A stretch of DNA of 34,338 nt from Emergencia sp. (GCA_022767345.1 JALEOD010000015.1:1-34338); one strand, 5' to 3'. Positions 15,074 through 27,598 are shown, numbered from the stretch's first letter. Notes: generated from the letters alone by a model not told the origin. Translations and numbers: made by a program.

Positions 15074-15895
15074 ATGCTTTTAGCTTTTGACGTTGGAAAC
15101 AGTAATATCGTACTTGGCGTATTTAAAGACGGAAAACTGGTTACCAACTGGAGAATCAAGACAGATACCAACAAGAGCGCTGATGAGTACGGCATGATTG
15201 TCAACCAGCTGTTCGCTTATGAGGGTCTGAAAACCACAGAGGTCAAAGATGTGATTATTTCAACGGTTGTGCCTTCTGTGCTTTACACTTTGCAGCACCT
15301 TTCTATGAAGTATTTCAATAAGCGCGCCATTACAGTGGAGTCGGGCATTAAGACCGGTCTGATTGTGAAATACGATAATCCGAAGCAGGTCGGCGCTGAC
15401 AGAATTGTCAATGCAGTTGCGGCAGTACATAAATACGGCGGACCGCTGATTATCATCGATTTTGGCACAGCGACCACTTTCTGCGCAATTACGGAAAATG
15501 CAGAGTATTTGGGCGGCACCATTGCGCCGGGACTGAAAATTTCTTCCGAGGCGCTCTTTGAGAAAACTTCAAAGCTGCCGAAGGTTGAGCTGGAGGAACC
15601 GGGTTACACCATCTGCAAGAACACCATTCAGAGCATGCAGTCAGGGCTGGTTTACGGTCATATGGGCATGGTGGACTATATTGTCAAGATGATGAAGAAG
15701 GAGCTGGAAGCTTTGACGGAATCGGACAAGGCTGTGACCGTTGTTGCCACAGGCGGACTTTCCACCCTCATTGACGGCGGTGTTTCCTGTATCGACTATG
15801 TAGATAAAATGCTGACCCTTGAGGGGCTGGAACTGATTTACCAGAAGAATAAAAAGGCTAGCAAGCCATGTAAAGGAACGAAAGAGAATGAATAA
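15074..15895 (+). CDS. coaX: Type III pantothenate kinase
   Basis: CoaX phosphorylates pantothenate, the first step of coenzyme A synthesis, and is an ASKHA-fold enzyme that is not feedback-inhibited by CoA. The 273-aa protein shows the family signatures [12 protein letters not shown] (P-loop-like, residues 6-17), [23 protein letters not shown] and [16 protein letters not shown], followed by [11 protein letters not shown]. Length is normal (~255-260), plus a short Lys-rich C-terminal extension. ATG 15074 has AAGGAGAT upstream. Its end overlaps dusB by 8 nt. In many Firmicutes coaX directly follows ftsH; here the PucR-type gene intervenes. Confidence 0.96.
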   Translation: MLLAFDVGNSNIVLGVFKDGKLVTNWRIKTDTNKSADEYGMIVNQLFAYEGLKTTEVKDVIISTVVPSVLYTLQHLSMKYFNKRAITVESGIKTGLIVKYDNPKQVGADRIVNAVAAVHKYGGPLIIIDFGTATTFCAITENAEYLGGTIAPGLKISSEALFEKTSKLPKVELEEPGYTICKNTIQSMQSGLVYGHMGMVDYIVKMMKKELEALTESDKAVTVVATGGLSTLIDGGVSCIDYVDKMLTLEGLELIYQKNKKASKPCKGTKENE

Positions 15896-16850
15896 ACCCT
15901 TGCAGATTGGAAATGTAACTTTGGACAATCCATTTTTGCTGGCACCACTTGCAGGAATTACAGACGCTCCCACTCGCAGAATCTGCCGCGAGATGGGGGC
16001 GGCTTTGGTATATTCGGAAATGGTCAGCGGAAAGGGACTTTATTATCGCGGGCAGAAGACGGAGCAGCTGCTCTATGTGGACCCTATGGAAAAGCCCGTG
16101 GCCTTTCAGGTCTTCGGCAGCGAGCCTGAGATTATGGCCTTTACTGCGAAGAAGCTGGATTCCTACGAAAACGCTATACTGGATATCAATATGGGCTGTC
16201 CGGTGCCGAAAATTGTGAAAAACGGGGAGGGCTCCGCACTGCTGAAGCGCCTTGATTTAGTGTATGATCTGATTGCCGCAATGGCGGCAAATACCAGTAA
16301 GCCTGTCACCGCCAAAATCCGTATCGGTTTTGATTCCCGCTCTATCAATGCGGTGGAGACGGCAAAGGCAGTAGAAGCTGCAGGCGCTGCGGCGGTAGCA
16401 GTGCACGGCAGAACCAGAGAGCAGTACTACAGCGGAGAGGCGGACTGGAATCAGATTGCCGCCGTCAAAGAGGCGGTATCCATTCCCGTCATTGGAAACG
16501 GTGATGTGACCGATGCGGCCTCTGCCATGGCGATGCTTTCGCAGACCGGCTGTGATTTTGTCATGATTGGCAGAGGCGCCCTCGGAAATCCTTGGATTTT
16601 CAGGGAAGTAAACGCAGCCTGGCGGGGAGAAGAGGTACCTCCGCCACCAGAAATTACCGAAAAAAAACAGATGATGAAGCGTCATTTTTGTGATATGATT
16701 GAGTTAAAGGGAGAGCGCGTCGCGGTTCGTGAAATGCGAAAGCACATGGGCTGGTATCTGAAAGGACTTCCGGGAAGCGCAGCCATTCGCGGGAAAATCA
16801 ATCAGATTGATGATGCGGATGCTCTATTACAAATGATAGGGGAGATTTAA
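15888..16850 (+). CDS. dusB: tRNA-dihydrouridine synthase, DusB-type
   Basis: This FMN-dependent enzyme reduces specific uridines in the tRNA D-loop. The 320-aa TIM-barrel protein shows [27 protein letters not shown], the active-site [19 protein letters not shown] (catalytic Cys near residue 104), [31 protein letters not shown] and the FMN-phosphate motif [13 protein letters not shown]. The length is normal. ATG 15888 has AAGGAACGAAAGAG upstream and overlaps coaX. The ftsH-coaX-dusB order is typical of Firmicutes. Confidence 0.95.
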   Translation: MNKPLQIGNVTLDNPFLLAPLAGITDAPTRRICREMGAALVYSEMVSGKGLYYRGQKTEQLLYVDPMEKPVAFQVFGSEPEIMAFTAKKLDSYENAILDINMGCPVPKIVKNGEGSALLKRLDLVYDLIAAMAANTSKPVTAKIRIGFDSRSINAVETAKAVEAAGAAAVAVHGRTREQYYSGEADWNQIAAVKEAVSIPVIGNGDVTDAASAMAMLSQTGCDFVMIGRGALGNPWIFREVNAAWRGEEVPPPPEITEKKQMMKRHFCDMIELKGERVAVREMRKHMGWYLKGLPGSAAIRGKINQIDDADALLQMIGEI

Positions 16851-16851
16851 A

Positions 16852-18135
16852 GTGAAAAAGAAATTTTTTGTCAGTCTGCTTGCGGTGATGCTGGTAATCG
16901 TATCCCTTTGTCAGATCGCTTTTGCGGATTTTATGGACGAGGTGAAGAAGTCGCCCAATGCAGTAGTCATGGTAAGTGTGGACAATGAAGATTGTCTGGA
17001 ACTTGAAAATTTAAAGGATTTGAAAGTGCGCATTGCGTGTCCGGAAGCAGGACTTGATATCTCTGTGCCTGTGGAAGAAGTCCAGATGGACGGCGAGACC
17101 ATGGGGCTCTGGCTGGGATTTTCGTCTGAGAAAATCAGCGACGCAATTATGAACAAACTGGCTGAGATGCAGGGAGAACTGGATTTAGGCCAGCTGGAAA
17201 AGGAATCTAAGCTGGAGATGCCCAATATGGAAGATGCCGGCGATGTCATCGATGAAGTTGAAAATCTTTTGACAGAGGTAAAAATCACCGTGGAAGGCCT
17301 GCCGGAGAATCATTATGTGGCAGGTAGTTCAGCAGTGATTCTGACTCACGAAATCTGCAAACAGGCCATCAATCTGATTATGGAAGCGGCGAAAGAAGAG
17401 ATTGGCGAAGTCAGCAGCTTTTCAGAGCTCTTCGATAAGCTGATGGAGCAGCTTGGTCTTGATCTCGATCAGCTTCTGGATACCGCTGCGTGGACGGAGG
17501 AAGACTGGGAAGCCCTCGAAGAGATGGGGATTACCCCTGCTGATATCGAAAATATGAAGAATCTCATCGAAAATATCGATCCGTTTATCGAGTATATCAC
17601 CAGTGAGGAATTCAGCGGCATTCTCATCGCAGATGTGGGACTTACCTGCGACTGTCCGGAAATGATGTACTATAGCGTGGAACATCGTTACTATGAGCGG
17701 GTGAACGGTAAGCTGAAGCTGATTGGAACTGTGGAGGAAGGCGAAGAAGCCGATGCTTATTTTTTGAAAGGCATATCTGGAACGATTATCTCTGCGAAGG
17801 ATTTCAAACAGCCGGTATATCAGGGAAGAACCTACAAGTATCTGGGCAGCTATGATGATGCTGCGCTCTACGACGATTATAAATGGCAGAACTATAAACT
17901 GGATTCCTTTGAGCTGGGTGATGAAGACTACTTTGGACTGGTACTCCGCTATGTCTATGACAAAGACGGCAGCGCAGCTGCCGGCGGCACCGCGGGAGCA
18001 TCCGGCGAAGGTGATGGACAGTCCGCGCCGCCAACCGGGGATGAAGCACCCCTGGGCATCTATGTGCTGGTACTGGCGGCAGCTTGCTGTGCCACTGCAG
18101 TGGCTGCCACAATGAGAAGAAAAAAACTTCGGTAA
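16852..18135 (+). CDS. Secreted surface protein with C-terminal cell-wall sorting signal
   Basis: The 427-aa protein has a signal peptide (MKKKFFVSLLAVMLVIVSLC, cleavage likely after AFA at residue 25). A soluble acidic region of ~360 residues follows that I cannot assign to a family, with an EEMGITPADIENMKNLIENI-type helical part around residues 225-245 and a Tyr-rich part around 325-365. Then come a Gly/Ala/Ser linker and a sortase-type signal: PPTGD (393-397), a hydrophobic stretch and a basic end RRKKLR. The motif is an LPXTG variant with Pro in the first position. GTG 16852 has AGGGGAG inside the end of dusB. It ends the ftsH operon before the terminator at 18251. No sortase gene is in the window. 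Confidence 0.8.
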   Translation: MKKKFFVSLLAVMLVIVSLCQIAFADFMDEVKKSPNAVVMVSVDNEDCLELENLKDLKVRIACPEAGLDISVPVEEVQMDGETMGLWLGFSSEKISDAIMNKLAEMQGELDLGQLEKESKLEMPNMEDAGDVIDEVENLLTEVKITVEGLPENHYVAGSSAVILTHEICKQAINLIMEAAKEEIGEVSSFSELFDKLMEQLGLDLDQLLDTAAWTEEDWEALEEMGITPADIENMKNLIENIDPFIEYITSEEFSGILIADVGLTCDCPEMMYYSVEHRYYERVNGKLKLIGTVEEGEEADAYFLKGISGTIISAKDFKQPVYQGRTYKYLGSYDDAALYDDYKWQNYKLDSFELGDEDYFGLVLRYVYDKDGSAAAGGTAGASGEGDGQSAPPTGDEAPLGIYVLVLAAACCATAVAATMRRKKLR

Positions 18136-18250
18136 TGAAGAATCTGACCGCATAGACGAAAATTTGTCTATAAACTGTACCCATAAAAGTGGACATAAAA
18201 TTTGACCGCAATCCCTTGATAAACAATTCAGGAAGCTGGATCAATCCGTA

Positions 18251-18292
18251 CAGCTCCCCCGCACTGCAGTGTTCGGGGGCTGTTGTCTTTTT
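18251..18292 (+). terminator. Terminator of the ftsH-dusB-surface protein operon
   Basis: Left arm agctcccccg (18252-18261) and right arm cgggggct (18274-18281) form a GC-rich stem with one bulged T; the loop contains the palindrome cactgcagtg. A T-rich run follows (gttgtcttttt). It lies ~115 nt past the surface-protein stop. Confidence 0.75.
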
Positions 18293-18531
18293 GCAACGGA
18301 TATGATGCGCTGCAACAGAAATCATCCGGCGCGTAGAATGGATGCTGTATGCGTCTTTGGAGGAGAATGTGTGATTTTAAGATGTGAAAGAGTTTTTTTC
18401 CTGCTTTTGAAACTTTGGCACAATATTTGCGCAAAATTCTGTCAGCAACTGCCGACGCGGTGACAAAGCTTTAAGGGAAGTGGGAATTTGTCAATCTTAA
18501 ACGGATGCAGAATTTCAATAGGATGTTTCTA

Positions 18532-18595
18532 TAGACACCTTTGATGCTGCTGTCTGTTTTTTAGACACCGGCCCGTCAGGTGTCTATTTTTTTTT
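18532..18595 (+). terminator. Orphan tandem terminator / possible attenuator
   Basis: tagacacc occurs at 18532-18539 and again at 18562-18569; ggtgtcta (18579-18586) can pair with either copy. The proximal pairing is an 8-bp stem with 9-nt loop followed by nine T residues (18587-18595), a very good intrinsic terminator. A weaker stem agaca/tgtct (18533-18555) is followed by its own T-run. No gene ends nearby on this strand, so it may end a small RNA or be an attenuator. Confidence 0.7.
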
Positions 18596-18692
18596 CTGGG
18601 GAATTTTGGTAAAATGCTGATAAGACAGCGAAGTGATTCATGATGGAAAGAAATAATCCAAAAATCACCCCAATATTGCACATTTTAACCAA

Positions 18693-18706
18693 TTAAAGCG
18701 CTTTAG
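18693..18706. promoter_or_regulatory. Possible CcpA (cre-like) operator
   Basis: ttaaagcgctttag contains the perfect 10-bp palindrome aaagcgcttt and matches the catabolite-responsive element consensus at 11 of 14 positions. It is about 280 nt upstream of the ATPase promoter. A LacI-family protein site is plausible, but the position is far for direct control. Confidence 0.3.
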
Positions 18707-18984
18707 CACATAACAGTGAGAAAGCGTTGGAATTTAAAGATTGCAGTTTTTTTAACAGAATTTGTATCGGAAAAAGAACAAAGGTTTCGCGCCGCGGGGA
18801 TACTTTTGTCTTGACTTTGATGCTGCGGCGGTTGTAATATAGGGGAAATTCGCATTTTTATGCCTTGCAGAATGAAAAATGGAAGCAGCCTTATAAACAG
18901 GATATTTCCACTTGGTTTTGTGTATAATACAAAGAAGATGCAAAAAGTTTGTGGCAAGTATAACTGTTTAGCAGATAAAAGTTG

Positions 18985-18993
18985 TGGTATAAT
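18985..18993 (+). promoter_or_regulatory. Extended -10 promoter of the V/A-ATPase operon
   Basis: TATAAT at 18988-18993 is preceded by TGG (18985-18987), an extended -10. No clear -35 is present at 17 nt. A start near 19000 gives a ~46-nt leader with AGGAGGTGAGG before the first gene. A second perfect TATAAT at 18923-18928 may be an additional weak start. Confidence 0.6.
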
Positions 18994-19045
18994 TTAACTA
19001 GGGAAATTTTTCATATAGCAGAGGGAACACAGGAGGTGAGGAAGG

Positions 19046-19355
19046 ATGTTTGCAGAGGAGCTTACAAAAATCAGAGAAAGCGAAGCACAGGCGGAGCAGA
19101 TTTTGCGGCAGGCGAGACTGGATGCGAGAAAATCGCTGACAGAAGCGAAGCAGAAGGCAGAGCAAATCATCGAAGACGCAAAGAATCGAAGCAGAACCCG
19201 TGAGGACACGCTGATTGCAGAGGGAGAAAGCATTGCAGCCAGCCAGTATGAGGAAACGCTGGCCCATTGCAGGCAGCAGTGTCAGGAACTGACCGCGCAG
19301 GCTGCTTCCCGCGAAAATCGGGCAATTGAATTGATAAGAGAAAGGATTGAGAGCG

Positions 19356-19369
<14 letters not shown>
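19046..19369 (+). CDS. V/A-type ATPase peripheral-stalk subunit G/H
   Basis: The 107-aa protein is almost entirely a charged coiled coil (ELTKIRESEAQAEQILRQAR, then KSLTEAKQKAEQIIEDAKNR). This is typical of subunit H/G (AhaH/NtpF type), which pairs with subunit E to form the peripheral stalks that brace the A3B3 head against subunit I. AGGAGGTGAGG precedes ATG 19046. It is the first gene of the nine-gene operon and its end overlaps the subunit I gene. Coiled-coil composition alone is weak evidence; the operon position makes the call secure. Confidence 0.85.
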
Positions 19370-21826
<2,457 letters not shown>

Positions 21827-21844
21827 GGAATGGGACGTGAGACC

Positions 21845-22426
21845 ATGAGCATAGAGAAGATTACATCAAAGATTACAGAAGACGCGAAGACCCAGGCCCT
21901 TTCTATCGCAGAAGAGGCAAAGGCCCAGTGTGATGAAATTCTTGCAAATGCAGAAAAAGAGGCGGCAGCGATTTTAGAAGAAGGCGAAAAACGCGGTCAG
22001 GAAGAAAAAGAAAAACGAATTCAGCGAAAAAAAGCGGTAGCGGATATCGACGGACGTAAACTGGTGCTGGAAACCAAACAGCAGATGATTTCCGACTGCT
22101 TTGACAAGGCTGAGGCCGCTCTGCGGGCTTTGCGCGGCAAAGAGTATATCGATTTTCTGGCTGCTGCAGCGGCAGGCACAGGAGAAACTTCCGGTCAGGT
22201 GGTATTAAGCGCAGATGACAGGGTGCAGATCGGTGAAGGGCTGATTGCGGCGCTGAAAGAAAAGCTGCCTTTCGGAGATTTTACTCTGGCTGAAGAAACG
22301 CGGGAAACGGGAGGCGGACTGTTTCTGAAAAAGGGGCAGGTATACCTCAACTGCACCATTTCCGCATTTTTAGAGGAAGCGAGAGAGCAGCTGACCGCAG
22401 AGGTTGCGCGGGAGTTATTTCAGTAA
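21845..22426 (+). CDS. V/A-type ATPase subunit E
   Basis: The 193-aa protein begins MSIEKITSKITEDAKTQAL and has an N-terminal coiled coil (about residues 5-75) and a globular C-terminal part (about 90-193). This is the layout of subunit E, the peripheral-stalk partner of G/H that binds the top of the catalytic head. Two starts are possible: ATG 21830 abuts AAGGA with no spacing, while ATG 21845 matches the family N-terminus but has only a weak ribosome-binding site. I favour 21845, with translation likely coupled to subunit K, which ends 18 nt upstream. Confidence 0.9.
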   Translation: MSIEKITSKITEDAKTQALSIAEEAKAQCDEILANAEKEAAAILEEGEKRGQEEKEKRIQRKKAVADIDGRKLVLETKQQMISDCFDKAEAALRALRGKEYIDFLAAAAAGTGETSGQVVLSADDRVQIGEGLIAALKEKLPFGDFTLAEETRETGGGLFLKKGQVYLNCTISAFLEEAREQLTAEVARELFQ

Positions 22427-22438
22427 GGAGAGCATGCT

Positions 22439-23446
22439 ATGGCAAAGCGAAAAATAGAAGAATACACCTTTGCAGACGCATATATCGGCAGTTTTACGCG
22501 AAATCTCATGAGCCGCAAGGATATGCTGAGGCTGGCTTCCTGCAAGGATTTAAAAGCAGCGGAAGCTGTTTTGCAGGAGTTCGGATACGGTGAGGCCAAA
22601 GAGCTTTACGACGACGATATCGAGTGGTTTATCAGAAGAGAGCAGAATAAGCTGTTCGACCTGATTTACGATACGCTGCCGGAGAGAAAGGAATTATCTC
22701 TGTGCCTGTTCCCTTACGACTATCACAATGTGAAAGTCTGCCTGAAATCCGAATTTCTGGGCATTACCCCCACAGAGGATCACCTGATGTCAAACGGAGA
22801 TATCGACTGGAAGCACATGGTTGCCATGGTGCGTGACAGAAATTACGCCTTCATGCCGACCGTGATGAAAGAGGCTATCATTGAGGCGACGGACCTCTTT
22901 GGCAGAAGCGGCGATCCGCAGGAAATCGACATCATTTTAGATAAAGCCTGCTACAAGCAGATGCTGCAGGCGGCAGAAGACACCGGGGAGGATTTTCTCA
23001 TCGGCATCGTAAAAAGACAGATCGATATCCTCAATCTGAAAACTTTTGTGAGACTTCGTCAGATGGGAAAGCAGTGGAACTTTTTCCAGAAGGTATATCT
23101 GCCTGGCGGCAATATCAGTGAAAGCTTTTTCCTTTCCGTCTGGGAGGAAAATTACGGACAGATTGCAGATAAGCTGACCCCGTATGGCCTATCAGAGGCA
23201 ATGGCAAGAGGCGGCGCAAAACTTTCTGAGACGGGAGATTTTGCCCTCTTTGAAAAACTCTGTGAGGATGCCCTGATGGAGTTTAACAAGAAAGCGAAAT
23301 ATGAGAGCTTCGGCGTCGTGCCAATTGCGGGATACTGGTATGCAAAGGAACTGGAAATTGACAATCTGCGGATTATCCTGACGGGGATTTTAATCGGCGA
23401 TGAGCCGGAGCAGATTGCAGAGAAATTGAGGGAGCCATATGTATAA
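22439..23446 (+). CDS. V/A-type ATPase subunit C (central-stalk funnel)
   Basis: The 335-aa soluble helical protein is typical of AhaC/NtpC, the subunit d-like funnel linking the central stalk to the K ring. Recognisable parts are YTFADAYIGSFTRNLMSRKD near the start, the YDYHNVKVCLKSEF segment, DCA-like DKACYKQMLQAAED, and the C-terminal GYWYAKELEIDNLRIILTGI. GTAAGGAGAG precedes ATG 22439. It overlaps the subunit F gene by 8 nt. Confidence 0.93.
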   Translation: MAKRKIEEYTFADAYIGSFTRNLMSRKDMLRLASCKDLKAAEAVLQEFGYGEAKELYDDDIEWFIRREQNKLFDLIYDTLPERKELSLCLFPYDYHNVKVCLKSEFLGITPTEDHLMSNGDIDWKHMVAMVRDRNYAFMPTVMKEAIIEATDLFGRSGDPQEIDIILDKACYKQMLQAAEDTGEDFLIGIVKRQIDILNLKTFVRLRQMGKQWNFFQKVYLPGGNISESFFLSVWEENYGQIADKLTPYGLSEAMARGGAKLSETGDFALFEKLCEDALMEFNKKAKYESFGVVPIAGYWYAKELEIDNLRIILTGILIGDEPEQIAEKLREPYV

Positions 23447-23762
23447 GATAGGTGTAATTGGCGGCAGGGAATCGGTTCTGGGCTTTAAAGCTGTAGGCCT
23501 AGATGTGTTTCCCGCTGCTGAAAGCGAAGAAGCAGAGAAAATCCTGCACCGCCTTGTAAAAGAGGACTATGCGATTATTTATATTACAGAAGTTCTTGCA
23601 AAGGATATGGCGGAGGACATTGACAAATACAAAGACAGCAGACTGCCTGCGATTATTTCCATTCCCGGAAAAGAAGGCGCAACCGGAGAAGGTATGCGCA
23701 GCGTAAGTAAGGCGGTGGAACGGGCTGTCGGAGCAGACATACTATTTGGAGGTGAAAAATAG
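23439..23762 (+). CDS. V/A-type ATPase subunit F
   Basis: The 107-aa protein has the subunit F pattern: MYKIGVIGGRESVLGFKAVG, DYAIIYITEVLAKDM, and LPAIISIPGKEGATGEGMRS. It is a small alpha/beta protein that sits on the central stalk subunit D and helps couple rotation to catalysis. ATG 23439 lies inside the end of the subunit C gene, and the stop directly abuts the subunit A start, so expression is tightly coupled. Confidence 0.94.
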   Translation: MYKIGVIGGRESVLGFKAVGLDVFPAAESEEAEKILHRLVKEDYAIIYITEVLAKDMAEDIDKYKDSRLPAIISIPGKEGATGEGMRSVSKAVERAVGADILFGGEK

Positions 23763-25550
23763 ATGAGTCAGGGAAAAATCGTAAAGGTTTCCGGACCGCT
23801 GGTTATCGCTTCGGGCATGGAAGACGCCGATATGTTCGACGTGGTTCATGTAGGAGACCAGGGGCTGATCGGTGAAATTATAGAAATGCGCGGCGATATG
23901 GCGTCGATTCAGGTATATGAAGAAACAGCAGGAATTGGACCCGGCGCGCCGGTAGTTTCAACAGGGGCACAGCTTTCTGTAGAGCTGGGGCCGGGACTCA
24001 TTGAAACCATGTACGACGGGATTCAAAGACCCCTTGTTGCCATGCGTGAAGTCGCAGGGGCGAATATCACCAGAGGAATCAAAGTGCCGTCGCTGGACAG
24101 AGAGAAAAAGTGGGAATTTGTTCCTGCTGTGGCTGTCGGTGACAGTGTTGAAGCCGGTGATATCATCGGTACGGTGCAGGAAACCGTCATTGTAGAACAG
24201 AAAATCATGGTGCCTTACGGCATTTCCGGTACAGTGGAATCCATTACCGGCGGCAGCTTTACGGTAGACGAGGTGGTTTGCACCGTGCGCAAAGAGGACG
24301 GCAGTGTGGCGGAACTTACCATGATGCAGAAGTGGCCGGTTCGCCGCGGCAGACCGTACAAAGAAAAGCTGGTGCCTGAAATGCCGCTGATTACCGGTCA
24401 GCGTGTCATCGACACCATGTTCCCCATTGCAAAGGGCGGCGTTGCCGCAGTACCGGGACCTTTCGGCTCCGGAAAAACTGTAGTGCAGCATCAGCTGGCA
24501 AAATGGGCAGACGCGGACATCGTAGTTTATATTGGCTGCGGAGAGCGTGGAAACGAAATGACTGACGTACTGATGGAGTTTCCTGAACTGAAAGACCCGC
24601 GGTCGGGAGAATCGCTGATGAAGAGAACGGTTCTCATCGCCAATACTTCCGATATGCCGGTAGCGGCTCGTGAAGCGTCTATCTATACGGGTATTACCAT
24701 AGCAGAATATTTTAGAGATATGGGCTACTCTGTAGCTCTCATGGCTGACTCCACATCCAGATGGGCAGAAGCCCTTCGTGAAATGAGCGGCCGTCTTGAA
24801 GAAATGCCTGGTGAAGAAGGATATCCAGCCTATCTGGCTTCCAGACTGGCACAGTTCTACGAAAGAGCGGGCAGAGTCATTTCACTGGGTAAAGAAGGAA
24901 GACTGGGCGCGCTTTCCGCCATCGGCGCAGTATCTCCTCCGGGCGGCGATATTTCCGAACCGGTTTCTCAGGCAACACTGCGTATCGTAAAAGTGTTCTG
25001 GTGTCTGGATTCCTCCCTCGCTTACAAGCGTCACTTCCCGGCCATCAACTGGCTGCAGAGCTACTCTCTGTATGTGGATCGTCTGACAAAGTGGTACGAA
25101 GAAAACGTCAGCAAAGAGTTCCCTGCGCTGCGCGCACAGGCGCTGCTGCTTTTGCAGGAAGAGGCGGAGCTGCAGGAAATCGTACAGCTGGTCGGTGTGG
25201 ACGCGCTGTCCTTTGAGGACCGTCTGAAGCTGGAAGCTTCCCGCTCCATTCGTGAAGACTATCTCCACCAGAACGCGTTCCACGATGTGGATACTTACGC
25301 GTCCCTGGATAAGCAGTTCAAAATGCTGAAGCTGATTTTGGGCTACTACGAGATGGCGAAGGATGCTGTGGGCAAAGGCGCTGACTTTAATGCCCTGGCA
25401 GGACTTTCTGTCCGCGAATCCATCGGCAGATTTAAGTATGTAGAAGAGGCCAGGGTGGACGGCGCTTACGATGAAATTATGAACACCATGAAACAGGCAA
25501 TTGCGGATTTGACCAGTGGGGAGGCGGATGACGATGTTGAAAGAATATAA
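23763..25550 (+). CDS. V/A-type ATPase catalytic subunit A
   Basis: The 595-aa nucleotide-binding subunit shows Walker [13 protein letters not shown] near residues 232-243, [32 protein letters not shown] and [11 protein letters not shown]. These are the signature regions of NtpA/AtpA-type subunits, including the non-homologous insert before the P-loop (about residues 115-185). It forms the A3B3 head with subunit B. ATG 23763 follows the subunit F stop immediately, with GGAGGTG upstream. Its end overlaps subunit B by 17 nt. Confidence 0.97.
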   Translation: MSQGKIVKVSGPLVIASGMEDADMFDVVHVGDQGLIGEIIEMRGDMASIQVYEETAGIGPGAPVVSTGAQLSVELGPGLIETMYDGIQRPLVAMREVAGANITRGIKVPSLDREKKWEFVPAVAVGDSVEAGDIIGTVQETVIVEQKIMVPYGISGTVESITGGSFTVDEVVCTVRKEDGSVAELTMMQKWPVRRGRPYKEKLVPEMPLITGQRVIDTMFPIAKGGVAAVPGPFGSGKTVVQHQLAKWADADIVVYIGCGERGNEMTDVLMEFPELKDPRSGESLMKRTVLIANTSDMPVAAREASIYTGITIAEYFRDMGYSVALMADSTSRWAEALREMSGRLEEMPGEEGYPAYLASRLAQFYERAGRVISLGKEGRLGALSAIGAVSPPGGDISEPVSQATLRIVKVFWCLDSSLAYKRHFPAINWLQSYSLYVDRLTKWYEENVSKEFPALRAQALLLLQEEAELQEIVQLVGVDALSFEDRLKLEASRSIREDYLHQNAFHDVDTYASLDKQFKMLKLILGYYEMAKDAVGKGADFNALAGLSVRESIGRFKYVEEARVDGAYDEIMNTMKQAIADLTSGEADDDVERI

Positions 25551-26901
25551 GACCATATCAGAAGTTGCAGGTCCTTTAATGCTCGTCAAAGATGTAGAAA
25601 ACGTGACCTACGACGAACTGGGCGAAATTATTTTGCAGAACGGCGAAAAGCGGTTATGTAAAGTTTTGGAAATTAACGGCACTGACGCGCTGGTGCAGCT
25701 CTTTGAAAGCGCTGCGGGCATTAACCTTGCGGAAAGCTCGGTCAGATTTCTGGGCAGAGGCAATCAGCTTTCTGTTTCTCCGGAAATGCTGGGCAGAGTC
25801 TTTGACGGCATGGGCTGCCCTGCAGACGGCGGACCTGACATCATTGCTGAAAAGAAACTGGATATCAACGGACTGCCGATGAATCCGGCAGCCAGAGACT
25901 ATCCGGCAGAATTTATTCAGACCGGCGTATCTGCTATAGACGGCCTGAACACGCTGGTTAGAGGACAGAAGCTGCCTATTTTCTCAGCTTCGGGACTTCC
26001 TCACGCTGACCTTGCGGCACAGATTGCCCGTCAGGCAAAGGTAATCGGCGGCGAAAGCAACTTTGCGGTAGTATTTGCAGCCATCGGTATCACTTACGAA
26101 GAAGCTGACTTCTTTGCGTCGGACTTCCGCCGCACAGGAGCCATCGACAGAACGGTTATGTTCATGAACCTTGCCAACGACCCAGCGGTAGAGCGTATTG
26201 CAACGCCGCGTATGGCGCTGACTGCAGCAGAATATCTGGCTTTTGATCTGGGCATGCACGTGCTGGTCATCATGACTGATATCACCAACTATGCGGAAGC
26301 CCTCCGTGAAGTTTCGGCAGCTCGTAAGGAAGTACCGGGACGCCGCGGCTATCCGGGTTATCTGTACACAGACCTTGCGACCATGTACGAGAGAGCCGGC
26401 CGTAAGCGCGGCCAGGAAGGTTCTATCACCATGATTCCGATTCTGACCATGCCGGAAGAAGATAAGACCCACCCGATTCCGGACTTAACAGGATATATCA
26501 CCGAAGGACAGATTATTTTGTCCCGTGACCTTTACAGAAAAGGCGTACAGCCGCCGATCGATGTACTGCCGTCACTTTCCCGTCTGAAAGATAAGGGAAT
26601 CGGTGCAGGAAAAACTCGTGAAGACCATGCGGACACCATGAACCAGCTCTTTGCGGCATACGCCCGCGGAAAAGAGTCCCTGGAACTGATGACCATTCTG
26701 GGCGAAGCAGCACTTTCCGATATTGACCTGATGTACGCGAAGTTCAGTCAGGAGTTTGAAAAGCAGTACGTATCCCAGGGGTATGAAAAGGACAGAACTA
26801 TCGAGGAAACGCTGAATCTGGGCTGGGAGCTTCTGAAACTTCTGCCGAAGAGCGAACTGAAGAGAATCAAAGACGAGTACATTGAGAAATATTTAGGGTA
26901 G
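25534..26901 (+). CDS. V/A-type ATPase subunit B
   Basis: The 455-aa non-catalytic subunit begins [20 protein letters not shown], a typical NtpB start. It has the degenerate P-loop region [18 protein letters not shown] (about residues 149-166) and [40 protein letters not shown] and [14 protein letters not shown] choose ATG 25534 because GGGGAGG (25518-25524) is 9 nt upstream; GTG 25516 and ATG 25528 are in the same frame but poorly placed. It overlaps subunit A by 17 nt. Confidence 0.95.
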   Translation: MLKEYKTISEVAGPLMLVKDVENVTYDELGEIILQNGEKRLCKVLEINGTDALVQLFESAAGINLAESSVRFLGRGNQLSVSPEMLGRVFDGMGCPADGGPDIIAEKKLDINGLPMNPAARDYPAEFIQTGVSAIDGLNTLVRGQKLPIFSASGLPHADLAAQIARQAKVIGGESNFAVVFAAIGITYEEADFFASDFRRTGAIDRTVMFMNLANDPAVERIATPRMALTAAEYLAFDLGMHVLVIMTDITNYAEALREVSAARKEVPGRRGYPGYLYTDLATMYERAGRKRGQEGSITMIPILTMPEEDKTHPIPDLTGYITEGQIILSRDLYRKGVQPPIDVLPSLSRLKDKGIGAGKTREDHADTMNQLFAAYARGKESLELMTILGEAALSDIDLMYAKFSQEFEKQYVSQGYEKDRTIEETLNLGWELLKLLPKSELKRIKDEYIEKYLG

Positions 26902-26911
26902 GTGAGGCGTT

Positions 26912-27598
26912 ATGGCTGAAAGAATGAATGTAAATCCTACCCGCATGATGCTCACGTCTTTAAAAAAGCGGCTGAAGACTGCCACCCGAGGTCACAAGCT
27001 CCTCAAGGATAAGCGAGATGAGCTGATGAAGGAATTTCTGGAGCTGGCGCGGGAAAACGGCAGACTTCGCAAAGAGGTTGAATCCAGTCTGGCCGGTGTG
27101 TACCGGAATTTCTCTGTAGCCAGCGCCATGATGAGCCAGGAGGTTATGGAGGAATCTCTGATGTTTCCAAAGCAGGGCGTTCTGCTGGAAGTAGGAAACA
27201 AGAACATCATGAGTGTAGACGTTCCGGTATTTGGTTTTAAGACCACGGCGGAGGATCCGACCAATATCTTTCCTTACGGTTTTGCCAGAACTTCGGGTGA
27301 ACTGGACAATGCGGTAGGAGCGCTGTCGGATTTGTTCCCGGCACTTCTGGAGCTTGCCGCAAAGGAGAAGCAGACCCAGCTTCTGGCGGCGGAACTGGAA
27401 AAGACACGCCGCCGTGTAAATGCGCTGGAATACGTCATGATTCCAAAGCTGCAGGCGACCATCAAGTATATCCAGATGAAGCTGGATGAAAACGAGCGCG
27501 GAAACCAGACTCGTCTGATGAAGGTCAAGGATATGATGTTAGAAGAAGCACTGGCTGAAAAGCGGGCAAGAGATGCCGCGGCTTTTGGCAGCAAATAA
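26912..27598 (+). CDS. V/A-type ATPase subunit D (central rotor)
   Basis: The 228-aa protein begins with NPTRMMLTSLKKRLKTATRG, then HKLLKDKRDELMKEFLELAR, and ends with a second long helix (LEYVMIPKLQATIKYIQMKL). This antiparallel coiled coil is the rotating shaft inside the A3B3 head. GGTGAGG precedes ATG 26912. It is the last gene of the operon, followed 14 nt later by a terminator. The complete set is G/H-I-K-E-C-F-A-B-D. Confidence 0.96.
   Translation: MAERMNVNPTRMMLTSLKKRLKTATRGHKLLKDKRDELMKEFLELARENGRLRKEVESSLAGVYRNFSVASAMMSQEVMEESLMFPKQGVLLEVGNKNIMSVDVPVFGFKTTAEDPTNIFPYGFARTSGELDNAVGALSDLFPALLELAAKEKQTQLLAAELEKTRRRVNALEYVMIPKLQATIKYIQMKLDENERGNQTRLMKVKDMMLEEALAEKRARDAAAFGSK

Larger units (their letters stand above)
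18293..19045. other. Long non-coding stretch between two operons
   Basis: About 750 bases hold no supported gene; short frames at 18269-18463 (+) and 18703-18957 (-) lack ribosome-binding sites and plausible composition. Visible elements are a tandem terminator (18532-18595), a CcpA-like palindrome (18693-18706) and candidate promoters at 18811-18840 (TTGACT, 18-nt spacer, TAATAT), 18923-18928 (TATAAT, no -35) and 18985-18993. Confidence 0.6.

Noticed and set aside
13639-15204. 521-codon open frame antisense to the pucR-like gene
   Set aside because: It is a mirror of a well-supported gene with clear domains, extends into coaX in antisense, has no ribosome-binding site and shows no recognisable motif.
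17422-18325. Antisense frames of 243 and 173 codons opposite the surface-protein gene
   Set aside because: No start signals and implausible Cys/His-rich composition; the plus-strand gene has a signal peptide and sorting signal.
18269-18463. 64-codon plus-strand frame after the ftsH-operon terminator
   Set aside because: It starts inside the terminator hairpin, has no ribosome-binding site and reads as Cys/Arg-rich random sequence.
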